NCBI GenBank assembly: GCA_910585725.1
Contig: CAJUFA010000024.1
Location: 1 to 55,216, forward strand
Direction of reading: 5' to 3'
Source: an uncultured Dorea sp.
Lineage (GTDB): Bacteria > Bacillota > Clostridia > Lachnospirales > Lachnospiraceae
Length of the DNA: 55,216 bases
Part shown: positions 52,313-55,216 of the stretch, one piece after another
How positions within the stretch are numbered: position 1 is the stretch's first letter
Layout: each line of letters begins with the position of its first letter
Program-made: the position numbers and the translations under genes
The notes under the pieces: generated by a model
Databases searched by the model: none
Seen by the model: only the letters and a program-made list of their open reading frames with translations
Told to the model about the DNA's origin: nothing

Positions 52313-52367
52313 AATAAGCGTGCTTACTTTCTCTTGACATTATATAAATAAGCACGCTTATTTTCAA
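52313..52367 (-). promoter_or_regulatory. trxB promoter with two palindromic operators
   Basis: On the minus strand TTGAAA and a perfect TATAAT are 17 bases apart (52362-52367 and 52339-52344). Operator 1, a perfect 16-base palindrome AATAAGC-GT-GCTTATT (52347-52362), lies in the spacer. Operator 2 (52313-52328, one mismatch) lies just after the predicted start of transcription. The centres are about 34 bases apart. A protein bound at both could block the polymerase. The layout repeats at trxA. Confidence 0.75.
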
Positions 52368-52441
52368 TAGCTTTCTAAAAATATTCTGTAAATTACTGAG
52401 AGCAAAACTATATCTGAGATAATATGGTCATCTGATGAACT

Positions 52442-52590
52442 AAGTGCACAGATGTGCTTCGCACTAAGCTCGACAACACCTCGCTAAGTGCTGTTGTTAG
52501 CGGTATCATCTGATGCACTAAGCTCGGAACTACCTCACCAAGTGCACAGATGTGCTTCGCACTAAGCTCGACAACACCTCGCTAAGTGCT
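52442..52590. repeat. Cluster of palindromic repeat units between grdB and trxB
   Basis: An exact 51-base direct repeat at 52442-52492 and 52540-52590. Each contains a 31-base near-palindrome starting GCACTAAGCTCG and ending CGCTAAGTGC (52461-52491, 52559-52589), and a diverged third unit sits between (52515-52545). Small hairpins GCACA-GA-TGTGC separate them. The units look like dispersed intergenic palindromes of the REP/BIME kind. They begin immediately after the grdB stop and could shape the 3' end of grdEB mRNA. Confidence 0.85.
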
Positions 52591-53901
52591 CTAGTCAAAT
52601 ATAGTCTGTCCGTCTACTTCGGTCTCGAGAGCAACAAGTGCTTTCTCTACGATCTTACGACGGAGGCTCTTTTCCTCATCTGCATCCAATGCAGGATTTC
52701 CAAGAGGATGTGGAATTGCGATAGCCGGTACGATTCTGTTCGCGCCAACTGTCATGGAAATAGGAGTTACCGTACAGATGTGTACTACAGGGATTCCTGC
52801 TCTCTCTACTTCTTTAACCATCGTTGCACCGCAACGAGTACAGGTACCTCATGTGGAGGTGAGGATTACTGCGTCAACACCGTCGTTCTTAAGCTTCTGA
52901 GAGAACTCAGCAGCGAAAGCCTTGGATGATGCAACGGCCGTACCATTACCTGTTGTTGTATAGAACAGGTGATGGAGCTCCCCAATCTTTCCTTCCTTCT
53001 CCATATCACGAAGTACGTCAACCGGTAATACACGGTCAGAGTCTTCATTAGCATAAACCGGATCATATCCGCCGTGAGCGGTCTCATATGTTGCTTCAGT
53101 CAGATCCATAACACCTGCGATATCATACTCGCCGTAGTGTGAAGCGCTGGAGCTTTCGATGTGGTCCGGATTGCCCTTCGGAACGATACCGCCGGATGTA
53201 ACAAGAGCAACCTTCGCATGAGCCATATCCTTAACAGCCGGATTCGGGTCGACTCTATCGAAATCAGGCATCGGGAACTCTGTCTCAAACGGCTTGTCAT
53301 TCAGCTTCTTGATCAGCATCTTAACAGCACGAAGAGATCCTCTCTCCTTCTCGAAGAAGTTTACACGAACACCGTTCGGAATATATCCTTCCTCTGAGGA
53401 AGCGCCGATCGCCTCGCCTCTTCCGATCTTAACTGCTAACGGAGCCAGTTTCTTAACAGCGTCTCTCATACCTGCAGCGCTGTTCTTTGTAGATACGATA
53501 TAAACCTGAGTCTTGAACATATCGGCGCCCGGGTTCTCTACATACATACCCGTAACTGCCGGGATACCAAGCTCTTCCTGAACTGCTGCAGCGATAGTAC
53601 CGCATGCAACACCGTAACGGCCTGCGTTAAATGCCGGACCTGCTACGAATACGTCCGGAGCCTGCTCCTTAACCATAGCAAGGATATCTGCCTTAGCTTT
53701 CTCAAGGTTCTCATTAAAATAGGAATCGCCACAAATGATTGTAGCAACGATCTCAGCGTCCTCGCCGAACTGCTGTGTCAACGCCTGACCTGGTCCGACA
53801 ATCTCTCCAACACGAAGCTCTGCCGGATAATCTGCTTTCTCTTCTCCACCAATCTGAGCAAAGAACTGATTGATGTAATGAACTACTTTTAATTTAGCCA
53901 T
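52591..53901 (-). CDS. grdB: Glycine reductase selenoprotein B, gamma-type subunit (selenocysteine at codon 351)
   Basis: 436 residues when TGA at 52849-52851 is read as selenocysteine: LTST-U-GTCTRCGATMVKEV, the UxxCxxC motif of GrdB. The part after the TGA is in frame and strongly conserved in style (HICTVTPISMTVGANRIVPAIAIPHPLGNP), which rules out a true stop. GrdB with the GrdE chains binds glycine as a Schiff base and forms the carboxymethyl-selenoether passed to GrdA. A 7-base-pair hairpin lies 11 bases after the UGA (see 52821). It follows grdE by 17 bases. Confidence 0.95.
52821..52837 (-). ncRNA. Likely bacterial SECIS hairpin of grdB
   Basis: UCGUUGC-GGU-GCAACGA gives a perfect seven-pair stem with a three-base G-containing loop, starting 11 bases after the UGA codon. 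The distance and size match bacterial SECIS stem-loops that recruit SelB. It lies inside the coding sequence. Confidence 0.7.
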
Positions 53902-53918
53902 CTTCTTATCCTCCCTTC

Positions 53919-55199
53919 TTATCTCGCACTCAGCTTATTGAAACCAGTCTCATTGGTTGCACCTGTAAGTACCTGAAGCTCAACTTCAAGAGATCCGTCT
54001 TCACGAAGCGTCTCCTCACTTGCACCTGCAATCTTCGTTACATAATCTAAAGTTCCAATTACCTTGTCAAGTTTTGGCAGGATAATTACCTGGTTCGCAT
54101 TACCGCCTGTTACAACTGCGTCTGCTGCCGGATCAGAGTCAGCCAGCGACTGGGATTTTCCGTCGCGTCCTGCATACTCGTCTGTGATGATAACAGTCTT
54201 AACGCCCTCTGCCTCGATCTTCTTGCAGTTCATAATAAGGTCTGTATCCGGGTTACCAAATCCTTCCTGAGATACGATAACACCGTCAAGGTCTAACATC
54301 TTACATAACTTCGCCGTCCAGTCTGAAGAACGCTGCTTGTCAGCCAGATATACGTTCTCGTTTGTAATGATGTGGCAGACAAAGTTAAAGGTCTTGCCGT
54401 GCTGCTCAAACATATCGTGAACAACCGGATTGTTCAAATGAACATAAGTTGGGTTCTTATCACATGCGGATACACAGTTACCGGACACGATAGCTCCGTC
54501 CATAACCTCAGTCGGGTTCATGATTGTCGGAACGATCTTCTTAGCATCCACGCCGTATACATAAGTATCATGCAGAAGTCCCTGGCTCTGAAGCATCTGT
54601 ACATAAGCGACTCTCGGGAGATTTGGATACTTCTCCATGCCTTCCTTGATGGTGCATGTCTCGTATACCTTTGTCTCGTCAGGAGTAAGCTCACGCGCCA
54701 GCTCTCCGAGATATACTGCCACTCTGAAGCCTGCGAAACGTACAGCTTTCTCATAATCGTGCTGCTTGATTCCGTCTACCGGCTCGCATACCATAACCAG
54801 GTTCAGTGTCTTGGAAAATGGTGTATAGTCTGCTCCCGGACCGGTCATATCGATGATACCTTCCTGGAAACCTACGATCTTACCAGCCGTAACGACAGCC
54901 ATACCCTTTAAAGCATATGTCTTGCCTTCGCCTACAGTATCAACCTTAGCGATCACGCCCGGGAAGATTCCCCCTCTTCCTTCTACCTTTACTCTTGGCT
55001 CGATGACGTCCTTAACCGGTGTGATTCTCACAGACTCACCTGGCTTCGCAATATCAAAAGATACGCTCTTAATCTTCTCGTCCTCGAGAGCAACCGCTTT
55101 TACGGCCTCTTCGGATACATAAAGGATACCGTCTTCAATCTTAGACTCAGCCGCAAACTGAATATCCTTAATGTAAATGTGTCCCATTTCTAATCTCAC
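53919..55199 (-). CDS. grdE: Glycine reductase protein B precursor (alpha and beta chains, pyruvoyl enzyme)
   Basis: 426 residues. A proprotein cleaved before Cys242 in VSGNCVSACDKNPTYVHLNN; this cysteine becomes the pyruvoyl group that holds glycine. The N-terminal 241 residues give one chain and the rest the other. The GTG start is preferred because AAGGAGG lies nine bases before it; an ATG four codons inside (MGHIYIKD) is too far from that site. It is the first grd gene in the window; its promoter, and any glycine riboswitch, would lie beyond the right edge. Confidence 0.95.
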   Translation of the reverse strand: MRLEMGHIYIKDIQFAAESKIEDGILYVSEEAVKAVALEDEKIKSVSFDIAKPGESVRITPVKDVIEPRVKVEGRGGIFPGVIAKVDTVGEGKTYALKGMAVVTAGKIVGFQEGIIDMTGPGADYTPFSKTLNLVMVCEPVDGIKQHDYEKAVRFAGFRVAVYLGELARELTPDETKVYETCTIKEGMEKYPNLPRVAYVQMLQSQGLLHDTYVYGVDAKKIVPTIMNPTEVMDGAIVSGNCVSACDKNPTYVHLNNPVVHDMFEQHGKTFNFVCHIITNENVYLADKQRSSDWTAKLCKMLDLDGVIVSQEGFGNPDTDLIMNCKKIEAEGVKTVIITDEYAGRDGKSQSLADSDPAADAVVTGGNANQVIILPKLDKVIGTLDYVTKIAGASEETLREDGSLEVELQVLTGATNETGFNKLSAR

Positions 55200-55216
55200 T
55201 TTTGGTTCCCTCCTTA

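Noticed and set aside
52442..52590. CRISPR array
   Set aside because: Only three diverged palindromic units, an exact 51-base copy that includes the would-be spacer, and no cas genes.
52591..52821. Small separate ORF at the end of the grdB region
   Set aside because: It is the part of grdB after the selenocysteine codon, in the same frame and with the UxxCxxC context.

Overview
The window looks like a chromosome segment from an anaerobic, amino-acid-fermenting Firmicute, most likely a Lachnospiraceae gut bacterium. The reasons are AGGAGG ribosome-binding sites, clostridial glutamate dehydrogenase and single-chain PurL, a selenocysteine-containing glycine reductase operon, ferredoxin-dependent 2-oxoacid oxidation, and many hybrid histidine kinases. 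The family assignment is inference; no species is claimed. Almost every gene is on the minus strand. No phage, insertion sequence or CRISPR array was seen.

Layout: 1-183 holds the end of a tRNA cluster (Val partial, Met). Next comes gdhA (0.4-1.7 kb). A phosphorelay and c-di-GMP block follows (2.0-7.8 kb): a hybrid kinase, a REC/HD-GYP/GGDEF regulator, a free HPt protein and, divergently, a PilZ protein. Housekeeping genes follow (7.9-15.0 kb): purL, a DUF1461-type membrane protein, and a Rad3/DinG-like helicase with an N-terminal nuclease domain. A second signalling block (15.2-22.9 kb) has a V4R sensor with a GGDEF protein, and an operon of a CheY-like protein and two hybrid kinases, one of them fused to a DegV (fatty-acid-binding type) domain. 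A divergent LytTR/GHKL pair is at 23.4-25.4 kb.

25.5-30.9 kb is a 2-oxoacid oxidation operon: butyrate-kinase-like gene, ptb, P-loop ATPase, ferredoxin, then oxidoreductase alpha, beta and gamma subunits. It would turn 2-oxoacids into acyl-CoA, acyl-phosphate and acid plus ATP. The kinase gene is a chimera in which the N-terminal half of Buk is replaced by a transaldolase-like segment. 31.0-35.5 kb is a CprABC/lantibiotic-immunity type ABC exporter with its two-component system. 35.6-47.3 kb is mixed: an acetyltransferase remnant, DUF5662, TraX, a GH13 protein lacking all catalytic residues, an orphan sugar-binding lipoprotein, DUF1292, a UvrD-type helicase, gltX, a degenerate sirtuin, split ThrE exporter genes (one fused to a GNAT domain), and an anchored BspA-like protein.

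47.5-55.2 kb is the glycine reductase locus in transcription order grdE, grdB, trxB, trxA, grdA, grdC, grdD. GrdA and GrdB each read through an in-frame TGA as selenocysteine. With gdhA and the 2-oxoacid operon, the window carries both oxidative and reductive arms of Stickland-type fermentation. The most interesting items are the kinase-DegV fusion, the Buk chimera, a shared inverted operator over the trxB and trxA promoters, the catalytically dead GH13 protein, and a palindromic repeat cluster inside the grd locus.
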